From positions 186,001-250,000 of the forward strand of contig NZ_CABVPX010000005.1 of the NCBI RefSeq assembly GCF_902499125.1: a DNA stretch of 64,000 bases, in the 5' to 3' direction. The position numbers and the translations under genes were made by a program. Shown piece after piece: positions 49,549 through 58,158 of this stretch; position 1 is the first letter of the stretch; every line of letters begins with the position of its first letter. The notes beneath the pieces were generated by a model. The model was not told the DNA's origin. It did no database searches and saw nothing but the letters and a program-made list of their open reading frames with translations. The stretch is from Burkholderia arboris (GTDB lineage: Bacteria > Pseudomonadota > Gammaproteobacteria > Burkholderiales > Burkholderiaceae).

Positions 49549-50904
49549 ATGGGACGTCGATATTTCGGCACGGACGGCATTCGCGGCACGGTGGGCGACG
49601 CGCCCATCACGCCGGATTTCGTATTGCGCCTCGGCTATGCGGCCGGCAAGGTACTGGCCGGCTCGGCCGACGTCGCGGCAGGCTCGCGTCCGACCGTGCT
49701 GATCGGCAAGGACACGCGGGTGTCGGGCTACATGCTCGAAGCCGCACTCGAGGCCGGGTTCTCGGCGGCCGGCGTCGACGTGATGCTGGCCGGCCCGATG
49801 CCGACGCCGGGCGTCGCCTATCTGACGCGCGCGCTGCGCCTGTCGGCCGGCGTCGTGATCAGCGCGTCGCACAACCCGTATCACGACAACGGAATCAAGT
49901 TTTTCTCGGCTGACGGCAACAAACTGCCCGACGACACCGAAGCCGCGATCGAAGCGTGGCTCGACAAGCCGCTCGAATGCGCGTCGTCCGACGGTCTCGG
50001 CAAGGCGCGCCGCCTCGACGACGCAGCCGGACGCTACATCGAGTTCTGCAAGAGCACGTTCCCGGCCGCGTTCGACCTGCGCGGGCTGAAGCTCGTGATC
50101 GATTGCGCGCACGGCGCCGCGTACCAGATCGCGCCGCACGTGTTCCACGAACTCGGCGCGGATGTCATCCCGATCGGCGTCGCGCCGAACGGCTTCAACA
50201 TCAACGACGGCGTCGGGGCGACCGCGCCGGACGCGCTGGTGCGTGCGGTGCGCGCGAACCACGCCGATCTCGGCATTGCGCTCGACGGCGATGCGGACCG
50301 CCTGCAGGTCGTCGACGCGGCAGGGCGCCTGTACAACGGCGACGAGCTGCTCTACGTGCTGGTGAAGGACCGGATCGCGACCGACGGCAAGGTCGACGGC
50401 GCGGTCGGCACGCTGATGACGAACCTCGCCGTCGAAGTCGCGCTGCAGCGCGAGGGCGTGAAGTTCGTCCGTGCGGCGGTCGGCGACCGCTACGTGCTCG
50501 AGCAGTTGCGCGAGCACGGCTGGCAGCTCGGCGCGGAAGGGTCGGGGCACATCCTGTCGCTCGACCGGCACTCGACCGGCGACGGCATTGTGTCGGCGCT
50601 GCTCGTGCTGGCCGCGCTGAAGCGCAGCGGCCGCACGCTCGCGCAGATGCTCGACGGCGTCACGCTGTTCCCGCAGAAGCTGATCAACGTGCGGATGAAG
50701 CCGGGCGCCGACTGGAAGGGCAGCGCATCGATTCGCGCGGCGATCGATGCAGCCGAAGCCGCGCTCGCCGGCAGCGGCCGCGTGCTGATCCGCGCCTCGG
50801 GCACGGAGCCCGTGCTGCGCGTGATGGTCGAAGCGCAGCAGGCCGCCGATGCGGTGCGCCACGCAGAGACGATCGCGGACGCGGTGCGCGCTGCGACAAC
50901 CTGA
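49549..50904 (+). CDS. glmM: Phosphoglucosamine mutase
   Basis: A 451-residue alpha-D-phosphohexomutase that converts glucosamine-6-phosphate to glucosamine-1-phosphate for UDP-GlcNAc, peptidoglycan and LPS synthesis. The phosphoserine is S107 in [14 protein letters not shown], the magnesium site is ALDGDADRL, the sugar-binding loop is [11 protein letters not shown], and the phosphate-binding site is [15 protein letters not shown]. The N-terminal [13 protein letters not shown] is canonical. It starts behind AAGGAGGAAGG. Confidence 0.95.
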   Translation: MGRRYFGTDGIRGTVGDAPITPDFVLRLGYAAGKVLAGSADVAAGSRPTVLIGKDTRVSGYMLEAALEAGFSAAGVDVMLAGPMPTPGVAYLTRALRLSAGVVISASHNPYHDNGIKFFSADGNKLPDDTEAAIEAWLDKPLECASSDGLGKARRLDDAAGRYIEFCKSTFPAAFDLRGLKLVIDCAHGAAYQIAPHVFHELGADVIPIGVAPNGFNINDGVGATAPDALVRAVRANHADLGIALDGDADRLQVVDAAGRLYNGDELLYVLVKDRIATDGKVDGAVGTLMTNLAVEVALQREGVKFVRAAVGDRYVLEQLREHGWQLGAEGSGHILSLDRHSTGDGIVSALLVLAALKRSGRTLAQMLDGVTLFPQKLINVRMKPGADWKGSASIRAAIDAAEAALAGSGRVLIRASGTEPVLRVMVEAQQAADAVRHAETIADAVRAATT

Positions 50905-51252
50905 AGCAGGTTGCCGGTGCGGGGTGGGGTTGCCGCCCGCGCACCGGCATCTCGCGAGACGGCAAGCGGCGCCCTCGAGGCGCCGTCATTTCGTCAGACG
51001 CAAAGGTTTGCGATATTAATAGAAGCGCGTTTCCACGCACGCATTCGTTCGACCAGATAAATCCTCCGACCCCGAATCTCCGGCCGCTGCCGGCGGGGGC
51101 TTCCCGCGCTGCCGACGCTGCGCTACGATCCGCCGGCGCACCCGCGAAACGGGTGCCCGCGACGTCCTTCCCGGGCAGGCAATTCTTGCCGCCATTGCCG
51201 CTTCGGCGCCGTCCAGACAGCGCCCGCGCGGCGCCCGCTACTCCCTTTCAAC
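50905..51252. other. Intergenic region between glmM and the pstS Pho boxes
   Basis: No gene is visible. It includes a GC-rich hairpin, CGGCGCC (50967-50973) / GGCGCCG (50979-50985), followed by TCATTTC, which may weakly terminate glmM transcription. The remainder has no recognisable element. Confidence 0.5.
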
Positions 51253-51302
51253 CAGTCATGTTACTGTCACGCCAGTTTCATCGATTGTCACATTACCGTC
51301 AT
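51253..51302 (+). promoter_or_regulatory. Extended PhoB-binding region (tandem Pho boxes) of the pst operon
   Basis: Five half-sites resembling CTGTCAT are spaced 11, 11, 10 and 11 bases: CAGTCAT (51253), CTGTCAC (51264), GTTTCAT (51275, weakest), TTGTCAC (51285), CCGTCAT (51296). Two complete Pho boxes (51253-51270 and 51285-51302) are clear. A possible -10, TAACCT, is at 51313-51318, and pstS starts at 51359. The phasing fits side-by-side PhoB dimers. Confidence 0.85.
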
Positions 51303-51358
51303 GAGCAGCCCCTAACCTTCGCGGTGCCGTAGTCATCCGCTCACACACTGGAGGTCTC

Positions 51359-52393
51359 ATGAAATTGATGCAAACCGCGATTGCCGGCCTGGCTGGCGCG
51401 CTTTTCGCCGTCGCCGCCCACGCTGCCGACATCACGGGCGCAGGCAGCACGTTCGCGATGCCGATCTATACGAAATGGGCTGCCGACTACCAGCAGTCCG
51501 GCGGTTCGAAAGTCAACTACCAAGGTATCGGCTCGTCGGGCGGCCTGAAGCAGATCGTCGCGAAGACGGTCGATTTTGCCGGTTCGGACGCTCCGCTGAA
51601 GGATGACGAGCTCGCGAAGGAAGGCCTGTTCCAGTTCCCGACGGTGGTCGGCGGCGTGGTGCCGGTCGTCAACGTGCCGGGCCTGAAGGCCGGCGAACTG
51701 ACGCTGTCGGGCCCGGTGCTCGGCGACATCTACCTCGGCAAGATCAAGAAGTGGAACGACCCGGCGATCGCCGCGCTGAACCCGAAGGTCAAGCTGCCGG
51801 ATACGGACATCGCCGTGGTTCGCCGCGCTGACGGTTCGGGCACGAGCTTCATCTGGACGAACTACCTGTCGAAGGTCAACGACGAGTGGAAGTCGAAGAT
51901 CGGCGAAGGCACGACGGTCAACTGGCCGACGGGCACGGGCGGCAAGGGCAACGACGGCGTTGCAGCCTTCGTGCAGCGCCTGCCGGGCGCGATCGGCTAC
52001 GTCGAATGGGCGTACGCGAAGAAGAACAACATGATCTACACGGCCCTGAAGAACTCGACGGGCACGGTGGTCGAGCCGAAGACGGAAACGTTCAAGGCCG
52101 CTGCTGCAGGCGCGAACTGGTCGAAGTCGTTCTACCAGATCCTGACGAACCAGCCGGGCAAGGAAGCATGGCCGGTCGTCGGCGCAACGTTCGTGCTGCT
52201 GCACGCGAAGCAGGAAAAGCCGGAGCAGGGCGCCGAAACGCTGAAGTTCTTCAGCTGGGCGTTCAAGAATGGCGAGAAGGCTGCTGACAGCCTCGATTAC
52301 ATCTCGCTGCCGTCGGCTGTCGAGACGGAAATCCGCAAGCAGTGGAAGGCGAAGGTGACGGACGCTTCGGGCAAGCCGGTCGCCGCCGAGTAA
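51359..52393 (+). CDS. pstS: Phosphate ABC transporter periplasmic substrate-binding protein
   Basis: A 344-residue protein. The signal peptide is cleaved near VAAHAA. The mature protein starts [22 protein letters not shown] and has the phosphate-binding loops [21 protein letters not shown] and [17 protein letters not shown], all typical of PstS. It captures inorganic phosphate for PstCAB. It is the first gene of the pst-pho operon, under the tandem Pho boxes. Codon use is highly biased to GC-ending codons, as expected for a strongly expressed gene. GGAGG precedes the ATG. Confidence 0.96.
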   Translation: MKLMQTAIAGLAGALFAVAAHAADITGAGSTFAMPIYTKWAADYQQSGGSKVNYQGIGSSGGLKQIVAKTVDFAGSDAPLKDDELAKEGLFQFPTVVGGVVPVVNVPGLKAGELTLSGPVLGDIYLGKIKKWNDPAIAALNPKVKLPDTDIAVVRRADGSGTSFIWTNYLSKVNDEWKSKIGEGTTVNWPTGTGGKGNDGVAAFVQRLPGAIGYVEWAYAKKNNMIYTALKNSTGTVVEPKTETFKAAAAGANWSKSFYQILTNQPGKEAWPVVGATFVLLHAKQEKPEQGAETLKFFSWAFKNGEKAADSLDYISLPSAVETEIRKQWKAKVTDASGKPVAAE

Positions 52394-52409
52394 GCAATGC
52401 AGCGGTTCG

Positions 52410-52469
52410 CTGCCCGGCCGTGCCGGTCGGGCAGTGTGTGCGGTAAAGCCGGGCGTTATGGCGCCCGGC
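52410..52469 (+). other. Two hairpins in the pstS-pstC spacer
   Basis: The first is CTGCCCG-x-CCG/CGG-x-CGGGCAG (52410-52434); the second is GCCGGGCG (52448-52455) / CGCCCGGC (52462-52469). Neither is followed by a T run, so they are more likely 3'-end stabilisers or partial terminators that raise pstS mRNA over pstCAB than true terminators. Confidence 0.55.
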
Positions 52470-52487
52470 AATCAAAAGCAGGCACCC

Positions 52488-53471
52488 ATGTCTGATATTT
52501 CCTACACGTCCTCCCGATCGCCCGACGGTGCGCAGCACGCGCCGAGCCGTCTCGGGGATGTCCTGTTCGGCGGCCTCGCTCGGCTCGCCGCGATCGTGAC
52601 CCTGCTGCTGCTGGGCGGGATCATCGTTTCCCTGATCATTGCGTCGATGCCGACCATCCAGAAGTTCGGCCTCGGCTTCCTGTGGCAATCCGAGTGGGAT
52701 CCCAACTCGGACGTCTACGGCGCACTCGTGCCGATCTACGGCACGATCGTGACGTCGGTCATTGCGCTCGTCATCGCGGTGCCGGTCAGCTTCGGCATCG
52801 CACTGTTCCTCACCGAATTGTCGCCCGTCTGGCTGCGCCGCCCGCTCGGCATCGCGATCGAGCTGCTCGCCGCGATTCCGTCGATCGTGTACGGCATGTG
52901 GGGCCTGCTCGTGTTCGCGCCGATCTTCGCCGAATACTTCCAGAAGCCGCTCGGCCGCCTGTTCAAGGACGTCTGGGTGCTCGGTCCGCTCACGTCCGGC
53001 CCGCCGATCGGCATCGGCATCCTCGCGGCCGGCGTGATCCTTGCGATCATGATCATCCCGTACATCGCGTCGGTGATGCGCGACGTGTTCGAGGTCACGC
53101 CCGTGCTGCTGAAGGAATCGGCGTACGGGATCGGCTGCACGACCTGGGAAGTGATGTGGAAGGTCGTGCTGCCCTATACGAAGACCGGCGTGATCGGCGG
53201 CGTGATGCTCGGCCTCGGCCGCGCGCTCGGCGAGACGATGGCCGTGACCTTCGTGATCGGCAACACGAACCTGCTCGACAGCGTGTCGCTGTTCGCGCCG
53301 GGCAACAGCATCACGTCGGCGCTCGCGAACGAATTCGCCGAAGCGCAACCGGGCCTGCATACGTCCGCGCTGATGGAACTGGGCCTGATCCTGTTCGTGA
53401 TCACGTTCATCGTGCTGTCCATCTCCAAACTGCTGTTGCTTCGTCTCGAGAAGGGAGAGGGCAAGAAATGA
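52488..53471 (+). CDS. pstC: Phosphate ABC transporter permease
   Basis: A 327-residue inner-membrane permease with about six helices. The permease EAA-like loop is [43 protein letters not shown], and [23 protein letters not shown] is the typical PstC periplasmic segment. The ATG at 52488 gives [14 protein letters not shown]; the frame is open upstream into the hairpin spacer. The stop overlaps the pstA start (ATGA). Confidence 0.95.
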   Translation: MSDISYTSSRSPDGAQHAPSRLGDVLFGGLARLAAIVTLLLLGGIIVSLIIASMPTIQKFGLGFLWQSEWDPNSDVYGALVPIYGTIVTSVIALVIAVPVSFGIALFLTELSPVWLRRPLGIAIELLAAIPSIVYGMWGLLVFAPIFAEYFQKPLGRLFKDVWVLGPLTSGPPIGIGILAAGVILAIMIIPYIASVMRDVFEVTPVLLKESAYGIGCTTWEVMWKVVLPYTKTGVIGGVMLGLGRALGETMAVTFVIGNTNLLDSVSLFAPGNSITSALANEFAEAQPGLHTSALMELGLILFVITFIVLSISKLLLLRLEKGEGKK

Positions 53472-54361
53472 GCGAGCCCATCATGAATTTCCCGGGGGCC
53501 GACGGCGCCGTGCTCGAAGCGATGCGCAACCGCCTGCAACGCAAGCGCAAGGCCATCAACGCGATCGCGCTCGCGGCGGCGCTCGGTGCGATGGCATTCG
53601 GCCTGCTGTGGCTCGTGTGGATTCTCTACACGACGATCCACCTCGGTATCGGCGGCCTGTCGCTGCAGCTGTTCACCGAATCGACGCCGGCACCGAACAC
53701 GGAAGGCGGCGGTCTCGCGAACGCGATCGTCGGCAGCCTGCTGCTGTGCGGTTTCGGCACGCTGGTCGGCACGCCGATCGGCATCCTCGCGGGCGTCTAT
53801 CTCGCCGAATACGGCCAGAAGAACCTGCTGGCAAGCACGATCCGCTTCATCAACGACATCCTGCTGTCGGCGCCGTCGATCGTCATCGGCCTGTTCGTGT
53901 ACGCGATCGTCGTCGCGAAGTCGGGGCGCTTCTCGGGCTGGGCCGGCGTGATCGCGCTCGCGCTGCTGCAGATTCCGATCGTGATCCGCACGACCGAGAA
54001 CATGCTGAAGCTCGTGCCGAACGCGCTGCGCGAAGCGGCCTTCGCGCTCGGTACGCCGAAGTGGCGCATGGTGCTGAAGATTACGCTGCGCGCATCGGTC
54101 GGCGGGATCGTGACGGGCGTGCTGCTCGCGGTCGCACGGATTGCCGGCGAAACGGCGCCGCTGCTGTTCACGGCTCTGTCGAACCAGTTCTTCTCGTGGG
54201 ACATGAGCCAGCCGATGGCGAACCTGCCCGTCACGATCTACAAGTTCGCGATGAGCCCGTTCGCAGAATGGCAGTCGCTCGCATGGGCGGGCGTGTTCCT
54301 GATTACGCTCGGGGTGCTCGGACTCAACGTCCTGGCGCGCTCGATCTTCTCGAAAAAGTAA
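53468..54361 (+). CDS. pstA: Phosphate ABC transporter permease
   Basis: A 297-residue partner of PstC, with about six helices. Signature segments are [60 protein letters not shown] and the EAA loop [49 protein letters not shown]. The ATG overlaps the pstC stop. pstB follows after 15 bases. Confidence 0.95.
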   Translation: MSEPIMNFPGADGAVLEAMRNRLQRKRKAINAIALAAALGAMAFGLLWLVWILYTTIHLGIGGLSLQLFTESTPAPNTEGGGLANAIVGSLLLCGFGTLVGTPIGILAGVYLAEYGQKNLLASTIRFINDILLSAPSIVIGLFVYAIVVAKSGRFSGWAGVIALALLQIPIVIRTTENMLKLVPNALREAAFALGTPKWRMVLKITLRASVGGIVTGVLLAVARIAGETAPLLFTALSNQFFSWDMSQPMANLPVTIYKFAMSPFAEWQSLAWAGVFLITLGVLGLNVLARSIFSKK

Positions 54362-54376
54362 CGGCGGAGCAATCCG

Positions 54377-55225
54377 ATGAATATGGCAGAGAGCCACCTG
54401 AATCCCGTCGAGCGCACCGCTGCGCCCGCCGGCACGCATGACGCGGCGAACGATCGCCCGCTCGCGCCGCTGAACGCGAAGATCGAGGTCAACAACCTCA
54501 ACTTCTTCTACAACAAGTTCCATGCGCTGAAGAACATCAACCTGCGCATTCCGGACGGCAAGGTGACCGCGTTCATCGGTCCGTCGGGTTGCGGCAAGTC
54601 GACGCTGCTGCGCACGTTCAACAAGATGTTCGCGCTCTATCCGGAGCAGCGCGCCGAAGGCGAAATCCTGATGGACGGCGAGAACCTGCTGACGACGAAG
54701 CGCGACATCTCGCTGCTGCGCGCGCGCATCGGCATGGTGTTCCAGAAGCCGACCCCGTTCCCGATGTCGATCTACGACAACATCGCGTTCGGCGTGAAGA
54801 TGTTCGAAAAGCTCACGCGTTCGGAAATGGACGATCGCGTCGAGTGGGCGCTCACGAAGGCCGCGCTGTGGAACGAAGTGAAGGACAAGCTGGGCCAGAG
54901 CGGCTACGGCCTGTCGGGCGGCCAGCAACAGCGTCTGTGCATCGCGCGCGGCATTGCAATCCGTCCGGAAGTGTTGCTGCTCGACGAGCCGTGCTCGGCA
55001 CTCGACCCGATCTCGACGGGCCGCATCGAAGAGCTGATCGCGGAGCTGAAGAGCGACTACACGGTCGTGATCGTCACGCACAACATGCAGCAGGCCGCAC
55101 GCTGCTCGGATTACACGGCCTACATGTACCTGGGCGAGCTGATCGAGTTCGGCGAAACCGAAAAGATCTTCATCAAGCCGGTACGCAAGGAAACGGAAGA
55201 CTACATCACCGGCCGTTTCGGCTGA
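54377..55225 (+). CDS. pstB: Phosphate ABC transporter ATP-binding protein
   Basis: A 282-residue ABC ATPase. Walker A is GPSGCGKST, the Q-loop is [18 protein letters not shown], the signature is LSGGQQQR, Walker B is [11 protein letters not shown], and the H-loop is [11 protein letters not shown]. About 25 variable residues precede the ATPase fold. The start ATG 54377 follows GGAG by a normal spacing; an ATG two codons later is possible. In E. coli PstB also mediates signalling to PhoR through PhoU, and phoU follows here after 18 bases. Confidence 0.96.
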   Translation: MNMAESHLNPVERTAAPAGTHDAANDRPLAPLNAKIEVNNLNFFYNKFHALKNINLRIPDGKVTAFIGPSGCGKSTLLRTFNKMFALYPEQRAEGEILMDGENLLTTKRDISLLRARIGMVFQKPTPFPMSIYDNIAFGVKMFEKLTRSEMDDRVEWALTKAALWNEVKDKLGQSGYGLSGGQQQRLCIARGIAIRPEVLLLDEPCSALDPISTGRIEELIAELKSDYTVVIVTHNMQQAARCSDYTAYMYLGELIEFGETEKIFIKPVRKETEDYITGRFG

Positions 55226-55243
55226 TGACGGAGAACAACAGCC

Positions 55244-55948
55244 ATGTCGGATAAACATCTGTCGAGCCAGTTCGACGCGGACCTGAATGCCGTGTCGTCG
55301 AAGGTGCTGGAAATGGGCGGGCTCGTCGAGTCGCAGATCGTCGGCGCGATGCACGCGCTGAACGAATTCGACCGCGATGCCGCCGAGAAGGTGATCGCGA
55401 ACGAAGAGATCCTGAATACGATGGAAGTCGACATCGACCAGGAGTGCGGCAACATCATCGCGCGGAGGCAGCCTGCTGCGCGTGACCTGCGCCTTTTGAT
55501 GTCGATTTCGAAAACGATTACGAACCTCGAGCGCGCCGGCGACGAAGCCGAGAAGATCGCGAAGCGCGTGCGCCGCCTGGTCGACGAGCCGGCCGCGCGC
55601 ACGGTCAACATCGCCGAGATCAAGGTGTCGGGCGAGATGGCCGTGACGATCCTGCGCCGCGCGCTCGACGCGTTTGCACGCCTCGACACGGTCGCGGCCG
55701 CGCAGATCGTCAAGGACGACAAGGAGATCGACCTCGAATTTCGCGCGTTCGTGCGCAAGCTCGTGTCGTACATGCAGGAAGATCCGCGCACGATCTCGGT
55801 CGGTCTCGAGTACCTGTTCATCGCGAAGGCGATCGAGCGGATCGGCGACCACGCGAAGAACATCGCCGAATTCATCATCTACATCGTGAAGGGCACGGAC
55901 GTGCGGCACCAGCCGCGCGACACGCTCGACCGTGAAGCCAACAGTTAA
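55244..55948 (+). CDS. phoU: Phosphate transport system regulator PhoU
   Basis: A 234-residue protein with two PhoU three-helix repeats, each with its E/D-rich metal-binding pattern (HALNEFDRDAAEKVIANEEILNTMEVDIDQECGNIIARRQPAARDLR and the later TVAAAQIVKDDKEIDLEFRAFVRKL). SKTITNLERAGDEAEKIAKR and FIAKAIERIGDHAKNIAEFII are hallmark helices. It links Pst transport state to PhoR and limits phosphate uptake. It lies between pstB and phoB in one transcription unit. Confidence 0.95.
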   Translation: MSDKHLSSQFDADLNAVSSKVLEMGGLVESQIVGAMHALNEFDRDAAEKVIANEEILNTMEVDIDQECGNIIARRQPAARDLRLLMSISKTITNLERAGDEAEKIAKRVRRLVDEPAARTVNIAEIKVSGEMAVTILRRALDAFARLDTVAAAQIVKDDKEIDLEFRAFVRKLVSYMQEDPRTISVGLEYLFIAKAIERIGDHAKNIAEFIIYIVKGTDVRHQPRDTLDREANS

Positions 55949-55980
55949 CACGACCCAGCACAGGAAAAAAAGAGGTGCCG

Positions 55981-56682
55981 ATGCCCAGCAACATTCTCGT
56001 CGTTGAAGATGAGCCCGCGATTTCCGAACTGATCTCGGTGAATCTCCAGCACGCCGGTCACTGCCCGATCCGTGCGTACAACGCCGAACAGGCGCAGAAC
56101 CTGATCAGCGATGTGCTGCCCGATCTCGTGCTGCTCGACTGGATGCTGCCGGGCAAGTCCGGTATCGCGTTCGCGCGCGACCTGCGCAACAACGAACGGA
56201 CCAAACACATTCCGATCATCATGCTGACTGCTCGCGGCGACGAGCAGGACAAGGTGCTCGGCCTCGAAATCGGCGCGGACGACTACGTGACGAAGCCGTT
56301 CTCGCCGAAGGAGCTGATGGCGCGGATCAAGGCCGTGCTGCGCCGCCGCGCGCCGCAGCTGACCGAGGACGTCGTGTCGATCAACGGCCTGCGTCTCGAC
56401 CCGGCCACGCATCGCGTCGCCGCGCACGGCGACGGCAGCGAGATCAAGCTCGATCTCGGTCCGACCGAGTTCCGCCTGCTGCATTTCTTCATGACGCATC
56501 CGGAACGCGTGCACAGCCGCACGCAACTGCTCGACCAGGTGTGGGGCGACCACGTGTTCGTCGAGGAGCGTACCGTCGACGTGCACATCAAACGATTGCG
56601 CGCGGCCTTGAAACCGGCCGGTTGCGATGCGATGATCGAGACCGTGCGCGGCAGTGGCTACCGGCTCGCCAAGCACGCGTAA
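55981..56682 (+). CDS. phoB: Phosphate regulon response regulator PhoB
   Basis: A 233-residue OmpR-type regulator. The receiver domain has the acidic pocket VVEDEP, the phospho-acceptor D53 in LLDWMLPGKSG, the switch T in LTARGDE, and K in TKPFSPKEL. The winged-helix DNA-binding domain ends in VDVHIKRLRAALKPAGCDAMIETVRGSGYRL. The ATG at 55981 follows AAGAGG and gives MPSNILVVEDEPA; a GTG two codons upstream is less likely. Its predicted targets in the window are the Pho boxes before pstS and ppk1. Confidence 0.95.
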   Translation: MPSNILVVEDEPAISELISVNLQHAGHCPIRAYNAEQAQNLISDVLPDLVLLDWMLPGKSGIAFARDLRNNERTKHIPIIMLTARGDEQDKVLGLEIGADDYVTKPFSPKELMARIKAVLRRRAPQLTEDVVSINGLRLDPATHRVAAHGDGSEIKLDLGPTEFRLLHFFMTHPERVHSRTQLLDQVWGDHVFVEERTVDVHIKRLRAALKPAGCDAMIETVRGSGYRLAKHA

Positions 56683-56739
56683 CGTATCCGGACATGCCGT
56701 GTGCCGCGGCATGCCGTTCATTCTTTCGGACGCTGAATC

Positions 56740-58059
56740 ATGAACATCATCTGGGCGCGCTTTCTGGTGTCGCTCGTGCTGCTCGTGCTGATCGGCGTAT
56801 TGGTCGGCGTCTTCGCCGGCCCGACCGCGGGCCTCGTGTTCGTGGTCGTGATGCTGATCGCGCAGGGCTTTTTCAGCACCTTCCATACGCAGCGTCTGTG
56901 GCGCCTGCTCGACGCGCCGGTCTACGGCGAAGTGCCGAGTGCGCCGGGCATCTGGGGCGAGATCTACTATCGCCTGCACAAGCTCGCGAAGCAGTGGCAT
57001 GCGCAGGTGCGGCAGGTCGAACAGCAGCATTCGCGCTTCATCCAGGCGATCCAGGCGTCGCCGAACGGCGTCGCGATGCTCGACGACCACGACCAGATCG
57101 AGTGGTGCAACGCGATCGCCGAGGTTCATTTCGGCCTCGATGCGAAGCGCGACCTGCGCCAGCACATCACGAACCTGGTGCGCCATCCCGATTTCGTCCG
57201 CTACCTGAATGCGCAGCATTACGACGAGACGCTCTTGATGCGCGGCATGGGCGATTCGCGACAGAACGTGCTGGCCGTGCAGGTGTTCCCGTACGGCGAG
57301 AACCGCAAGCTGCTGCTCACGCAGGACATCACCGAGCTCGAGCGGACCGACGCGATGCGGCGCGACTTCGTCGCGAACGTGTCGCACGAGCTGAAGACAC
57401 CGCTCACCGTGCTGTCGGGCTTCCTCGAGACGATGCGCGAACTGCCGCTGAACGAGGAAGACCGCGCGCGCTATCTCGACATGATGGAGCAGCAGGCGTC
57501 GCGGATGCGGCACATCGTGACCGACCTGCTGGTGCTCGCGAAGCTGGAAGGCGAGAGCAAGCCGCCGCTCGATCGCGCGATCGACATGCGCGCCGTGTTC
57601 GATCATCTGAAGGAGGACGCGCAGACGCTGTCGAACGGGCATCACGACATCGCGTTCTCGATCGACGAGACGCTCGGCGTCACGGGTGCGCAGACGGAGT
57701 TGTTCAGCGCGTTCGCGAATCTCGTCACGAACGCGATCCGTTATACGCCGGACGGCGGCAAGATCGTCGTCACGTGGCGGCGCGAGGGCGCGCAGGGCGT
57801 GTTTTCCGTCACGGACAGCGGCTTCGGGATTCCGGCCGCCGACCTGCCGCGGCTCACCGAGCGCTTCTACCGTGTCGATCGCAGCCGCTCGCGCGATACG
57901 GGCGGCACGGGCCTCGGGCTCGCGATCGTCAAGCACGTGCTGCAGCGGCACGACGCGCATCTGTACGTGCAGAGCGAGGAAGGACGCGGCAGTACGTTCA
58001 CCGCGCGGTTCCCCGGTTCGCGCATCATCGCGATCCGGCCGGCGGCTTACGAAGCATGA
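56740..58059 (+). CDS. phoR: Phosphate regulon sensor histidine kinase PhoR
   Basis: A 439-residue membrane sensor kinase. Two closely spaced N-terminal helices (FLVSLVLLVLIGVLVGVFAG and LVFVVVMLIAQGFF) leave almost no periplasmic loop. A PAS domain follows (FIQAIQASPNGVAMLDDHDQIEWCNA). The H box is FVANVSHELKTPL with H216; the N box is FANLVTNAIRYTPDGG, and the G boxes are DSGFGIP and GGTGLGLAIVKH. It is the last gene of the pst-pho operon, followed by a strong bidirectional terminator. Confidence 0.95.
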   Translation: MNIIWARFLVSLVLLVLIGVLVGVFAGPTAGLVFVVVMLIAQGFFSTFHTQRLWRLLDAPVYGEVPSAPGIWGEIYYRLHKLAKQWHAQVRQVEQQHSRFIQAIQASPNGVAMLDDHDQIEWCNAIAEVHFGLDAKRDLRQHITNLVRHPDFVRYLNAQHYDETLLMRGMGDSRQNVLAVQVFPYGENRKLLLTQDITELERTDAMRRDFVANVSHELKTPLTVLSGFLETMRELPLNEEDRARYLDMMEQQASRMRHIVTDLLVLAKLEGESKPPLDRAIDMRAVFDHLKEDAQTLSNGHHDIAFSIDETLGVTGAQTELFSAFANLVTNAIRYTPDGGKIVVTWRREGAQGVFSVTDSGFGIPAADLPRLTERFYRVDRSRSRDTGGTGLGLAIVKHVLQRHDAHLYVQSEEGRGSTFTARFPGSRIIAIRPAAYEA

Positions 58060-58084
58060 TTGCATAGCGGCATGTCCGGTCAAC

Positions 58085-58118
58085 AAAAAAGCGCAGCCCG
58101 CGGGCTGCGCTTTTTTTT
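58085..58118. terminator. Bidirectional terminator between phoR and ppk1
   Basis: The perfect palindromic stem GCGCAGCCCG (58091-58100) / CGGGCTGCGC (58101-58110) has A6 before it and T8 after it. It ends the rightward pst-phoR operon and the leftward ppk1 gene. The stem's centre must open to form a loop. Confidence 0.92.
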
Positions 58119-58158
58119 CGATGGCCGTGCGGCGCGCGACCGGCGCGCCGCGGCCGCA

